Part shown: piece after piece, positions 53,944 through 64,000 of the stretch
Layout of the letters: each line of letters opens with the position of its first letter
Numbering within the stretch: position 1 is the first letter of the stretch
Translations under genes and position numbers: made by a program
Notes under the pieces: generated by a model
Database searches by the model: none
What the model saw: the letters and a program-made list of their open reading frames with translations, nothing else
What the model was told of the DNA's origin: nothing
Origin: Pseudo-nitzschia pungens
Lineage: Eukaryota; Bacillariophyta; Bacillariophyceae; Bacillariales; Bacillariaceae
Assembly: GCA_037355855.1 (NCBI GenBank)
Contig: CM074761.1
Location: 3,615,346 to 3,679,345 of the forward strand
Direction of reading: 5' to 3'
Length of the DNA: 64,000 nt

Positions 53944-56900
53944 ATGATACGCCACCACGTTGGACTTCCCAACAGCACGATCTTCTTCCTAATGCTGGTC
54001 CTTGTGATTGCACATTTGAAGGTCAGGGATTTCTCGGCTTCAGCCCAGGAGTACAAAGTTACAATATCCGACCCTACCATGGCATGGAGCGGTTTCCGGT
54101 TGGATCTCAACTACCTAACGTCTTCTCCGATTAGCGGTCAAAATCTTGAATTTGCCGTTTATAGTGACAAGGAATGCAAGGGTGGAGTAATTTCCGGGGA
54201 TGAAATTGACGCCACGCTGGTAGAAACGTCGGATAGCTCGGTCCAGCTATCTTTACTGCTGAACCCCAATAACATCCATGGCGCTCGTTACGTATCCTAT
54301 CAGGACGACTTTGCTGTGATTGAAGTTTGCACTCGAGTTTGGATCACGCAACCCGGGATTGTTTCTTCTCCAATTTCTCCACCACGCGACAGCTATGTCA
54401 TTATCAAAGCTGATCTCAACAATCTCCAAGGCATCGTAGATATACTCGATTCCAACAGTCCGAACTGGGGAGTAGAAATCTTTCGCTGCGATCACCAATA
54501 TCGAATGATACCTGAACCGGCACCTATTGTCAGAAATGGAGACACGTGAGTACAAGCACACTTCGAAGAAACAATACAGAACAATTTGTTTCTGTCGAAA
54601 CGATCGATACGCTTCTGTTGTCAACTCATGCGCTTGTTCCTCTGCTTGCAATCCTTTTATTTATAAATATCATTGCTGACAGATTAAGACTGTGCCTGAA
54701 GCCTACGGCAAGGACAATAGAGGAAGGTATTTATCTGGCACTCGTAAACTCCTTCCGTTTCGAGAGAGGCAATGTTGTTCAGACTGCGGTTGAATCTTTT
54801 GGGAACGATGCGGTGACCGAAGTGATCTGTGAACGTGGAAGCACCTTATGTGCTGTAGAAAGCGTTCTCTCGAACGACTTCTTTCACAGTGAAGGTGAAG
54901 TGAAGGCTGTGGGAATTGTGTATCTTCAACAAGGCACTCACAAAAACAAGGAAACTCGCATGCTCAGGAGATCAGTACAAGTTGATCTTGGGCCATCCAA
55001 GGACACGCGTTCCCTCTATGTTTATAATGTTGGAGACATCGTAGGCCGAAAATCCGTTGAACATGTTGTGAGCATCCAACCGAGCGACGAAGTCTATTCA
55101 GCAGAAGCGTTTCGATGCAACGCAAACAATGACGTGATCTCCGAACAGAATGCTTTGCATCGAGGGGAGCAAATCAAGATTTGCATTCGACCTGATGCAC
55201 GAGCAAGAAGTGAAGGTGTTTACATCAATTCCATCGAATCGTTTTCCTACGAGAGGGAGCGGGATGGTAAGGTTCAGCTCGCGGTTGATTCCTTTGGGCA
55301 AGAATCGAAGGATGAAAAGACGGAAGTCCAATGCACCGTTGGTGCCAGGCAGTGCTCTTTTAACTCCACATTACGTGGAGAGTTTTTCTCTGCCAATGAC
55401 AGGATGATTGTCAGTGGCTATGTGACTCTGCAATTCGGAGCTTTCAAGGAGAAAAGTCAACGAGCTCGAATTCGTTCGAGATACCTCCAAGACTTGGATG
55501 ATGACTGGGAGCAGAAAGACTTGGGTTTTGCGGGAAAATCAGAAGTCACTGTCTTATTCAACGTTGTCGAAAGCGAGATTGTTGACGAAGTGAAGAGTCT
55601 CCTTGATCGTTGGAACGAACTAACCGACAAGCAAAAGTTGAGCGCGTATATCACCGCGGCTATTATAGTTTGTTTGATCTTCATTTGCTGCCTTGTCGGT
55701 TGTCTGTTGAGGTGTTGCAAGAATCGACAGAGAAGGGCGGAAACAAGAGGTCGACAAAGGAAATCAACAAGAAATGATAATCAAGGCCAAGCTGCCCCTC
55801 GACCTGTAGAGCACCGCATTACATTGTTTTTTACAGGCATAGCCGGGCAACAAAGCATAACAGGGCGACAAAACTTTGGAGTCGATAACAGAGAAAAAGC
55901 AGATCTCAAGAGCTTAGTTTCGGGATCTACTTCGGTAGACACGGACGAAGCACAGAGATTAAAGAAAACAAGAGGGCTCTCTGGAGCTGGGGAAAATTCT
56001 TCGACGACAGAAAGTTTGGCAAATAGCAAGAAGAGTTCTGTCAGCAACAACAGTCAAATTGAAGCCAAGAAATCCAAGGACAAGGATACTCGAAGCAGAA
56101 GTTCTATGATGGACGATGCCTCGAGAAGTAGTGCTGCTACAAAAAGTAGCGACGCTAGCAAAAGGAAATCCAGAGACAAGCATTCTCGAAGCAGAAGTCC
56201 CATGTTGGACGATGCTTCTAGAAGCAGTGCTGCTACAAAAAGTAGCGACGCTAGCAAAAGGAAATCCAGAGACAAGCATTCTCGAAGCAAAAGTCCCATG
56301 TTGGACGACATCTCCATGAGCAGTGCTGCGACAAAAAGCAGCAACGCTAGCAAAAGGAGAGCCAGAGACAAGAATGCTCGAAGCAGAAGTCCCATGTTGG
56401 ACGATATCTCCATGAGCAGTGCTGCGACAAAAAGCAGCAACGCTAGCAAAAAGAAATCCAGAGACAAGTACTCTCGAAGCAAAAGTCCCGTGCTGGACGA
56501 TGTCTCCATAAGCAGTGCTGCGACATTTAGTAGCGACACTAGCAAAAAGAAATCCAAAAGATCTCGAAACAAGGATACGCGCAGCAGAAGTCCTGATATG
56601 TACACCGTCTCCGAGGACAACAGTGACGCTGAAACTCTTCCTCCAACGGAACAAGATGTTTGCTTCGAAGCAGAAGAACACCCTGGGACACAAGCGTTTG
56701 TTGAAGCTATCCAAAAAACTCTCGAGGAACTGGGTGCCATCCCGTATTCCCCGACTGTTTACAAAAGCATCAAACGCCAGCTCTCGGGACGAAGCTTTTT
56801 TATATGTGACGTCAGAAGGGAGGAGCGCAACGGCGATACTCTCAAGAAGCAGTACGATTGGCGGAAAGTCGAAAAGCGCGAGCTGATCGATGTCTTGCGC

Positions 56901-56975
56901 CTGTATTACGAACGAGCAAGGGTCATGGATTCTGAGAAGGTGCATCCAAACGAAATGGAAGCCCCAACAGCATAG
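53944..56975 (+). CDS. Single-pass surface protein with repeated ectodomains, RS-repeat tail and DUF6824-like end
   Basis: Exons 53944-54545 and 54683-56975 (137-nt intron, GTGAGT donor) give 964 residues. A signal peptide (IFFLMLVLVIAHLK) precedes ectodomain modules of about 170 residues. Modules 2 and 3 align well: GDTLRLCLKPTARTIEEGIYL with GEQIKICIRPDARARSEGVYI, and AVESFGND with AVDSFGQE. Each also carries paired Cys. A transmembrane helix (ITAAIIVCLIFICCLVG) is followed by a cytoplasmic tail with five 32-residue tandem repeats (consensus KSRDKHSRSRSPMLDD then SAATKSSDASK), full of Ser-Pro and Arg-Ser sites. The last 110 residues (EHPGTQAFVEAIQKTLEELG, GRSFFICDV, DWRKVEKRELIDVLRLYYERAR) resemble DUF6824, a domain common in diatom proteins. 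A receptor-like or adhesion role is inferred from layout only. Confidence 0.72.
56069..56555 (+). repeat. Five tandem 96-bp coding repeats
   Basis: A 96-bp unit encoding 32 residues is repeated about five times in the cytoplasmic tail of the surface protein. The middle three copies are most alike and the outer ones are diverged. Confidence 0.9.
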
Positions 56976-57237
56976 AGTTCGAGAGGGGCTCACTTGATTT
57001 CGAATGATTTTATAATTGGTGTAAAAGTGCGACGTGTATAATACAATAATCCAAATCAATCATAATTAATACAGTATCATAGTTGAAGCATTCATAGTCA
57101 TCAACCTTCACTTTTTTGGAACAGTAGTGGGTGTAAGTTTCGAGAGAGCAAATATCTGGAACCGATAACAGGAAAACTGCCATTCCTAAAAATTGAATTC
57201 CGGGCAGTCCGTTGACGAACGGCCTAGGATACAGTAG

Positions 57238-58799
57238 TCACTCCTCGCAAACCCATATGTTCAAACCATACTTCGTGGTCACAATCTTGGATTTGGACTT
57301 GCACTTTGCATCTAAAGAATGATTTGCGCCGGCGGCTGGCTGGTTCACGGAAAAGGTTTCGGAAGCAGAGATCTTTTTGGCAGTCATTGTCACAGCTTCC
57401 CCGGCGTGAATGGTGTTGGCATCTGGTTTCCCGTCTTGTGTGATGTTGCACCAAAGGACAGCACGGCCACGCTTTGGCCGGACTCTCAGGTGACTGCATT
57501 TCGGAAAGTACGTGCATCCCCCTTCGTCTTCTTGTAGCGTATTCAGATAGCAAAACATCGTGACCAGGCGACGTTTGCAGGCCCAATCCTTGGGAGGTAA
57601 CTGAACATTGTCGTCTTCCAGGAGATTTCCCAAATCGTGGTGAATTCCAAAGAACTGACCGGGAACGTATCGAACCAATTGAAGAGCTTCGATCTGATGC
57701 ACCCAGCACCCAAGTATATTGGCAATTCTTCGTTCGAGAGCGCTGATTTTAGCGTCGTGAAGCTTCCGAAAGGAATAAAACGTCGACGTTCTGTGGGAAT
57801 CGTCAATCATAGTTTTAGGCTTTCTTTTTTTTCGTTTTTTCCCCGTCTTCTTGGCGTGGGACTTTGCAGCTCCCGGTTCCGAGCGTTTGTCGCCTGTTGA
57901 TACGGCCTGTTTCTCGGCCTCAGAGGCAGAGTTATCGGCTCGACTATTTTTCTCTTCTCCACCAAGGACACCATTTGAAACGGCAGGACCACAATTGTGG
58001 GTGGCAACACCGTCATTATTGTTGTCGTTCTCATCCTCGTCCTCGTTTTCATCCTCATTTTTGTATCCCATATTGTCGACAAACGATCTTTCAAACCGAA
58101 TCGAAGTTATTTTTTCATCGAAATATTCGAGTTCTTTCTCTGTTAAAAAATTCTCGATTACGTATATGGGAGCTTCTTCGGGTTTCGTAACCCGTTCCAT
58201 CCGAATATCTTTTTCGTGCTCGTCGGGATTGCTACACGTACCGGTACTGTTGCTGCTCTCGGATTCTTTGCTCTTTCTCTTCCGTCTCCTGCTTCCGTTC
58301 GCAAAGAGAGCCTCGTACTCTTCCCGGTTGGGATTCGAGAAGAAGAGAGTGTGCATTCGGCGATAAAAGGTATGGGCCGTCTTTCCCACGCCGTTCAGAC
58401 GAATGGACTTTGGCGTTTCGAGATAGGTTGCGGAGTGTTCCGTACAACGAGATCCACGGGGTAAATATGAATTTACAGTGATGGTAGTAGTAGTAAATGC
58501 AAAACCAAGCAAGCGGTGAGGTCGTCTTCCGTTGGATCTACAACACGAAGAATCCTGGGTGTGTCAGAGGTGGATGCGCCGAACACAACGCAACGCAACG
58601 CAACGCAACGCAATGCGATGCAACGTACATTGACATCTCGGTTGGATCTCCGACGAGGAGACGAAGAGGAGCTGTGTTTTTTGTGGTCCTTCTGCGTCGA
58701 GTTGCTACCACTAGGGGGCGCAGAATGACTTAAAACGGCGACATCTCTGTCATCATTCGAATCATTTGATCCGACACCAGAAGCATGCATTGGCTTCAT
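57238..58799 (-). CDS. Prolyl-4-hydroxylase-type 2OG-Fe(II) dioxygenase
   Basis: The catalytic fold of prolyl-4-hydroxylase alpha-like enzymes is clear: VIENFLTEKELEYFDEKI, YVPGQFFGIHHDLGNL (HxD iron ligands), YLNTLQEDEGGCTYFP, PKRGRAVLWCN, TIHAGEAV (distal His) and KYGLNIWVCEE. The enzyme hydroxylates prolines using 2-oxoglutarate, Fe(II) and O2. The gene model has exon 1 at 58799-58629 (MKPMHASGVGSND, Ser-rich, basic) and exon 2 at 58554-57238, separated by a 74-nt GT-AG intron. It encodes 495 residues. Exon 1 is less certain, and the N-terminus may instead begin inside exon 2. Two unusual insertions interrupt the catalytic domain: an acidic DEN tract followed by a Lys-rich stretch (KKTGKKRKKRKPK) before SFRKLHDAK, and about 45 residues between HAGEAV and KYGLN. 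No signal peptide is seen, so cytosolic or nuclear action is likely. Confidence 0.8.
58585..58614 (+). repeat. CAACG pentanucleotide repeat inside the short intron
   Basis: About six CAACG copies occupy nearly half of the 74-nt intron proposed for the dioxygenase gene. Confidence 0.9.
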
Positions 58800-60418
58800 C
58801 CTCTTTGGGAAGACGAAAGGATGCTCGGCGTCTCCGGACTGTGTGCGGGTTGTGCTTTGAGGGCAATCCTGCAAATGCAACAAAGCTCTAACTCTCTCGA
58901 TTGCTTTGTTTCTTGTATAAAAGTTGTTAGGCCTCTTCACGGTACATTGACAAGAACAAGGCTGTATATACAGAAGTCTTCAACAACGACGATGAATCGA
59001 TGGTTGACCATGATTGTTAGTGTATTACTCTTTATCTCGGAGAGTTGCACAAAAAAGAATGTCATTGCGCATCAACTTCCGCATCTGACATCAAACAACT
59101 ACAGTAAGGTCTTACCGGTAACGATGCGGACAAAACGACTTACTTGCTGGTTATGAAGGTGGGATTTGTATTGATGAATAGAAGTATCATCTTTTGAAAA
59201 CTGTAGCTGTCTTATGTATTGTTAATAGCAACCACTGACTTGCATATTGTATAATTAATTGGAAAGAGTCAACAGGGCTTGTTCAATTCAATCCAGCACT
59301 TTTAGTTGCAGCAGTTGCCCCCCCCCCCCCTGCTACTAATACTACTAGTACTACTATTAGGATAGTATTCGAGGATTACTAGTAGTAATAGACTAGTACT
59401 ACTACTAGTACTAGTACTAGTAATAGTAGAATCATCAACCTTCTTAGTAGTGATGCCAAATTTGTGTGGCACAACAATCGTTTTGTATGCTGCTTTTCTG
59501 ACTAACATTTTCAGTGATCTATGATTCTGTGGGTACTCTTGCTTTGGTTGCATAAGATGTAGTAGACAAACAATCCAAACAGCCATGTGTGTACAATATA
59601 TTATGGTACACGTACTATAATGTTTTCCCATCTATATTATATTATTATAATATTATACATGATGTATTAACTTTCCTTCGTAACAAGCTTCCGAGAAGAA
59701 CTGTGGAATCAGTATTGCGCTCTCTTTTTTGGTCCCCGTTCCAACTCTATTGTTATTGTTGAGCAACTATTACTATTCTTGGGTTTTATTTGAGCATCAT
59801 TGTGGTACATAGGACTTGTGATTAGAGCTACCTCACAAAACGAGCAGGTAATGGTTTCGACTAATCCAGTGTTCTACTACGGAATATTGGTTACAGCACT
59901 AATTCCTTTCGACAACGGTGGTCATTCTTTATGTCAGTCCCCGTGGAAAGCATAAAGCGCAACTGCCAACGGTTCTACACTTCCGAAGAGGGCAGCAATC
60001 CTGTATCACTTTCGACGCGGGTATTCACCCCAATCAAAGCAGACGTGCACAACTACAACTACACTTCCAATATTGGAATCAACCACATCTCGTCAATACA
60101 GAAAAGTACGGTACTCGTTCGTGTAATCTGACAAAGAAATCTATTCTTTGTTGTACATCGCCTACACGCACACGTACACATGCACATATTCAATAGTATT
60201 ATAGGTGACTACACCAAAATTGTAAACTTCCCGGAAGGGAACACTTCATAATATCTTCTATCCTCTCACGTGGAACAGCTTTCGTCGTACCATAGCTAGT
60301 GAGACCTGCAACATCTCTGATAAGCGACTTCAAAGTATGTTCAGCACCTCGATATTCCTGGTAGATTCCTCTTACAAATAAATCAATGAAGTCGACATCT
60401 CTTATTCCAACTCCACTT
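58800..60418. other. Intergenic region with TACTAG microsatellite and poly-C run
   Basis: A 1.6-kb gap between two leftward genes. It contains a 13-nt C run (59318-59330), an adjoining TACTAG/CTAGTA block (59332-59432) and an AT-palindromic stretch (59636-59660). An open minus-strand frame at 60489-60199 overlaps the K+ channel 3' end and lacks recognisable features. No gene is supported. Confidence 0.5.
59318..59432. repeat. Poly-C run followed by a CTACTA/CTAGTA microsatellite
   Basis: Thirteen consecutive C are followed by about 100 nt made mostly of ACTACTAGTA units; the GTACTAGTAC core is self-complementary. Confidence 0.9.
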
Positions 60419-62018
60419 TCAATCAGGGGACGAATGTTGACGAATGTCAAGTGGTGAACAGATGAACTCCTCTCCACAAGCAAGCTCACGAAATTTGTCC
60501 ATGATCTGTACGATATCTTTCGTTTTTACTTTCTCGAGAACAAGAAGAGATCCCAAGACAAACTCGTACCTGTGCAACTTGCCATCCTCTCTGATTTCAA
60601 GTTCGTCTATCATTATCTTGGATATCTCTCGTCTCCTCCAGGCATAGTATCTTCGATGATCTTCAACTTCGTCCTTCAGACCTGCTAGTGACCCGACTAT
60701 CATTCCGGCAAAAGCAGTACCAAATGTTAAAAAAAATATGTTAAACCAACGAAGACTCTGTGGCATATTTACGTCACCGTATCCTGTTATTGTTCACAAG
60801 AGCGCGAGTTTCGAAGTTGCAAATTCAGCAATTGTTCGTAAGGTCGGATCGATGGATGGGACTACTAGGATCGACTACAGCGAAACGAAGTGCGGTCTCC
60901 AAGCATTAGACGTATGAGCACAGGCACACAGTGAATTCTTACCGACAGTAGTGACACTTTGGATAGTCCAATACAAAGTTGTCATTAAACTCCATGGATG
61001 ATCTGGGTCATCAGACTCAACAGCACGAGTACATATTGTGGCCACGCCGAAACCAATACCATTGAGGATAACAAAATAAAGAACCAGTTCAGAAACACGG
61101 ACTGCCACAAGGCGGCGGACTTGCTTGTAAAGAGGTGTATCCTTGTCGTCTTTAATATTAGGCTTGAACGAGGCAAACATGTTGTTGACAAAAATTCCAT
61201 TGAAAGCCGCCGTTGCACCCGTTTGGAAAACAGTATATGCGACAACAATCGCAACCAATATGTAGACAGTAGCCAAAAATATCATCCCGTCATTTTTGTC
61301 TTCACTGTAAAGGCTAATGTCCCCATAACCCACAGTACTCATGGTGACAGATGCAAAATACATCGAAGTCATCCGTCCGATAAATGGTTTATCTGAAGGA
61401 CACACATCTTCGTTCCGCAATATGTCACAAAAGAGTACCATACTTCGGAAAAAAAATCCAGCATGTGAGACTAAAACCAGGTCCTGTGTGACGCTGTACT
61501 TCAAAGGAACAAGAATAGCAACACTGTATTTCATACCTCCCCAAATAGAAAAGAACGAGCCAAAAGATAGTAAAAGCACCAGGATGTCGTAGCAACGAAT
61601 ACTTCGACGCGAGTACCGTATGATACTAGGTGAAATCACGAAAATAAAATTCCGTTTCTTCCGAATAAGTTGTGTAATCGAGACCCGCTTTGAAAAGTCT
61701 CGACATGCTAGTATCTCGTTGCCAGAATCCACAGCAGTGGAGCACTTTGTCATAAACACCTGATGCTTTGGATCGCCTTGCGACTTTATGCTTGAGTTCT
61801 TCAACGAGAGATTCCAACTTCTCTTTCGAGAACCGGCTCAAACTTCCTCCTTCCTCCACCGCCATCTCGAGACAGATGTCGAGGAATGTTTTGCGTTCCC
61901 AATATGTAATTTTCAGTCTATTGTCCCGTCGATCATCGATGGCTCGTGCTAGCGTTTCAATTGTAGACGAACAGCGATTCCTGTCGCGAAGATCCTGCGG
62001 GGAACAAGCGGTAGACAT
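60419..62018 (-). CDS. Tandem-pore K+ channel with EF-hand-like tail (frame break near 61628)
   Basis: This is a two-pore-domain potassium channel (TPK/KCNK-like). Pore 1 is MTSMYFASVTMSTVGYGD. Pore 2, TLYWTIQSVTTVGYGDVN, is rebuilt only after splicing a 159-nt intron (60784-60942, GTAAGA donor) that interrupts the filter codon for Gly. Four membrane helices flank the pores (YDILVLLLSFGSFFSIWG, MIFLATVYILVAIVVAY, LVLYFVILNGIGFGVATI, FNIFFLTFGTAFAGMIVG). The tail has an EF-hand-like loop (ELEIREDGKLHRYEF), as in plant TPK channels gated by Ca2+. The N-terminal 130 residues, from the ATG at 62018, are in a different frame. The link is either one extra base near 61628 or a 79-nt intron (61626-61704) with a weak GTCGAG donor. 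Membrane location (plasma, vacuolar or thylakoid) cannot be told. Confidence 0.8.
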
Positions 62019-62454
62019 ACGCGTCGTTGCTTATGTGTTCTCCCTCGCCATTCCAAGCATCGATTCCGAATCGTCTTTGCACATTGTCATCTTTGAAGTC
62101 GTCATGAATGATGGTTGGGTGCAAGAACAAGAAGATACAAAAATGGAACAAACGAGATAGTAGAATTCTCGTAATAGTTCATTTCCAAATGAGGAAGTTG
62201 ACTCGCGGGAGGACTGAACGATAAATCTTTTAGAGCAGAAATTTACATTCCAATCCATTCCAAACAACTCAACTTGGTGTTGGCCTCTGGTAACAGACAC
62301 ACCTACTCATAAACGTAAAGAGGAGTTTGATTGAACACTTGAGAAGGCGAACCAGCAGAAATGAAACAGAAAATATCCATATACTGTAACCATCTGACAT
62401 GTCACTGAGGCATTGCTGATAGTACGATATGCCTTGAAACTCTATAACAGAATA
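62019..62454. other. Intergenic region
   Basis: A 436-nt spacer between the K+ channel 5' end and the ABCG transporter 3' end, both leftward. It should hold the channel promoter. No gene is evident. Confidence 0.5.
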
Positions 62455-64000
62455 TTATGTTTTCCGCTGGTCAGGAATGGAGGAGGCTTGCATTGTCAAG
62501 CCAATCCAACTGAGAAGTAGGTTGCCCAACGAAAGGAATACGAGATGCTTCATCGCCTCCTCATACTTCTCTCTTCCCAATCCAAGCTCATCGAGGACTT
62601 GATCTCCATTTTGAACTAAGGCCAGAGCACCCATCTTGGGCAAGTCGCGTAGGAGATGTCTCCCTCTTAAAAAGATATCTCCGACATGACGCTTTTCTCC
62701 GTGGGATGAATCCCCGAATTCCATTCCACGATATTCTGCTAGACACAATGCTTTAATGGCAAAGGCAATTGGGCTCAATTGCTTCAATGCACTAACTACC
62801 GCAGGCTGTGGTTCTGATTCGTCAACCCCAGCCGGGTTGATGACACCCACTGTCATCAGTACTACCATGATAGGGACACCAGCCGTCATAGCAATCTCTC
62901 CGGATGGGCTGAGAGATCCGATGGCGAAACCTAACGATGCGCCTGCGACGGTCATGAGACTGAAGACGCCCGTGAGGGCTTTCAACCCAATGCGGAGCCC
63001 GCAGAGGGATTTAAGAGTGAAAGTGAAGGCGGCAGCGAAGGCTGCAGCATGAGAGAAAAGACAACTCCCGAGCGTGAGATTCAAAATTTTTCGAAAACTA
63101 TGATCCACATTTTGCAGTTTGTGTCGAAATTTTCAACTCATACATCAATCGGAAGCGAAACACTTACCAGTGTCGAGTGGTATTTCCGCAATTGCTTTGG
63201 CTAAAAGATATTCCAAGCTGGTATATTGGCGGCGTTGCTGCTCGCGTTGCACCACTGGCTTTTCTTTAGCAAACAAGTCGAGTGTTTTCATTAGGGACAT
63301 CATACTGAAATGAAACATTGCAAAAAAGGAGATACAATGAGTAATTGGTATTTCCAAAGAGCACAAGACCTGAGTATCATAGTTTGAAACCTAGAACATT
63401 TTCAAAGGCATGGAGACACGAACCTCATGTTGATAACACCAAAAGACAGCAAGGCCACGCGATCCGCAACGGATTTAGCAGTAAAGCATCCTTTCTTGAT
63501 TGAATGAAAGATTCGAGTGAATAGAAAGGCATTTCCTCCTGATGCAATTAATCGAAAGAGATTCACACGGTGATTACGAATGTTTTGTCTCCAAGAGCGG
63601 ATCAATAAGCGACCAAATCTCTTTATTGCTCGAAAAGGTTCTGATTTTGTCTGTTCATAGGAAATGGCTGTACCTTTCACGTCGATCGTTTCAATGGCAG
63701 AATGTTTCGAGTTCAATTTCGGAGTGGAAGAGCTGTCGAAGCATTGTTGACTTTCTGCAAACGATGACGCTAGTCGAGATATGCGTAGCTCATCCTTCTC
63801 GGCCTGGAAGGCATCCTCCGAATCAATCGACACCAAGTCTAGTAAAAACTCTGCTGGATTAGTTTGGTCTGGGCAGGGAAATCCTACACTCGCAAAATAA
63901 GAAACAGCTTCACTGGCCTTTCCGTGGTAACAAACATGCCCCCCAGGTGCTAGAAGAATGAGAGAATCCAGCATTTTGAAAATCGACGATCGTGGTTGAT
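62455..64000 (-). CDS. ABCG-type (WHITE family) transporter, C-terminal part only
   Basis: The frame enters from the right edge at QPRSSIFKMLDSL, the end of the H-loop region of an ABC ATPase (the family has HQPR). It continues LILLAPGGHVCYHGKASEAVSYFASVGFPCP and NPAEFLLDLVS, typical ABCG sequence between ATPase and membrane domain. Exons are 64000-63424, 63304-63168 and 63041-62455. Two introns (119 nt with AG|GTTCGT, 126 nt with GTAAGT) are supported because the joins give GVINMSMMSLMKTLDLFAKE and EIPLDTAFAAAFTFTLKSL. The membrane part shows ABCG motifs (ALTGVFSLMTVAGASLGFAIGSLSPS). Half-size ABCG transporters dimerise and export lipids or small hydrophobic compounds; the substrate is unknown. 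The N-terminal Walker motifs lie outside the window. Confidence 0.9.

Noticed and set aside
60199..60489. A 96-codon minus-strand open frame with some protein-like appearance
   Set aside because: It overlaps the K+ channel C-terminus, which is in another frame and has an EF-hand-like motif; no independent support.
61621..61635. A 14-nt GT-AG mini-intron joining the K+ channel frames
   Set aside because: Far shorter than any splice-competent intron, and its length does not restore the frame.

Overview
This is nuclear DNA of a photosynthetic eukaryote, most likely a pennate diatom. The evidence is: monocistronic genes on both strands; GT-AG introns of about 74-257 nt; two N-termini that look like diatom bipartite plastid presequences; a nuclear-encoded bacterial-type HU protein with an organelle-like presequence; a pair of single-PAS bHLH-PAS factors; and a DUF6824-like domain. 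The species cannot be fixed from the sequence alone.

Layout, left to right: a membrane-anchored protein of unknown function running off the left edge (-); a USP22/Ubp8-like deubiquitinase (+); a KAR5/GEX1/Brambleberry-type nuclear-fusion protein (-); a CCCH zinc-finger protein (+); a small Gag1-like-clamp (DUF4050) protein (-); a PI-PLC X-like protein (-); a TMEM184/LAZ1 membrane protein (-); a three-KH RNA-binding protein (+); an aminopeptidase P (+); a two-module glycosyltransferase-like protein (-); a cis-prenyltransferase (+); two divergent bHLH-PAS genes (- and +); a probable plastid protein of unknown function (+); an HU-like protein (+); a very large OB-fold protein resembling CTC1/RPA70 (-); a surface protein with repeated ectodomains and a DUF6824-like tail (+); a prolyl-4-hydroxylase-type dioxygenase (-); a tandem-pore K+ channel (-); and the C-terminal part of an ABCG transporter running off the right edge (-).

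There are no operons. Neighbours are mostly convergent, with short 3' gaps (82-311 nt), or separated by 0.7-2.4 kb of intergenic DNA. That intergenic DNA is rich in TACTAG microsatellites and in a recurring GTAAGGTTAC/GTAACCTTAC word, which at one place forms a perfect 22-bp palindrome. I saw no convincing tRNA, rRNA, CRISPR array, transposase or retroelement.

Three otherwise well-conserved genes (the deubiquitinase, the cis-prenyltransferase and the K+ channel) carry single-base reading-frame breaks, which suggests residual consensus errors in the assembly or allele-specific lesions. The most notable genes are the diatom karyogamy protein candidate, the divergent bHLH-PAS pair, the transmembrane protein with a DUF6824-like cytoplasmic end, and the CTC1-like protein.
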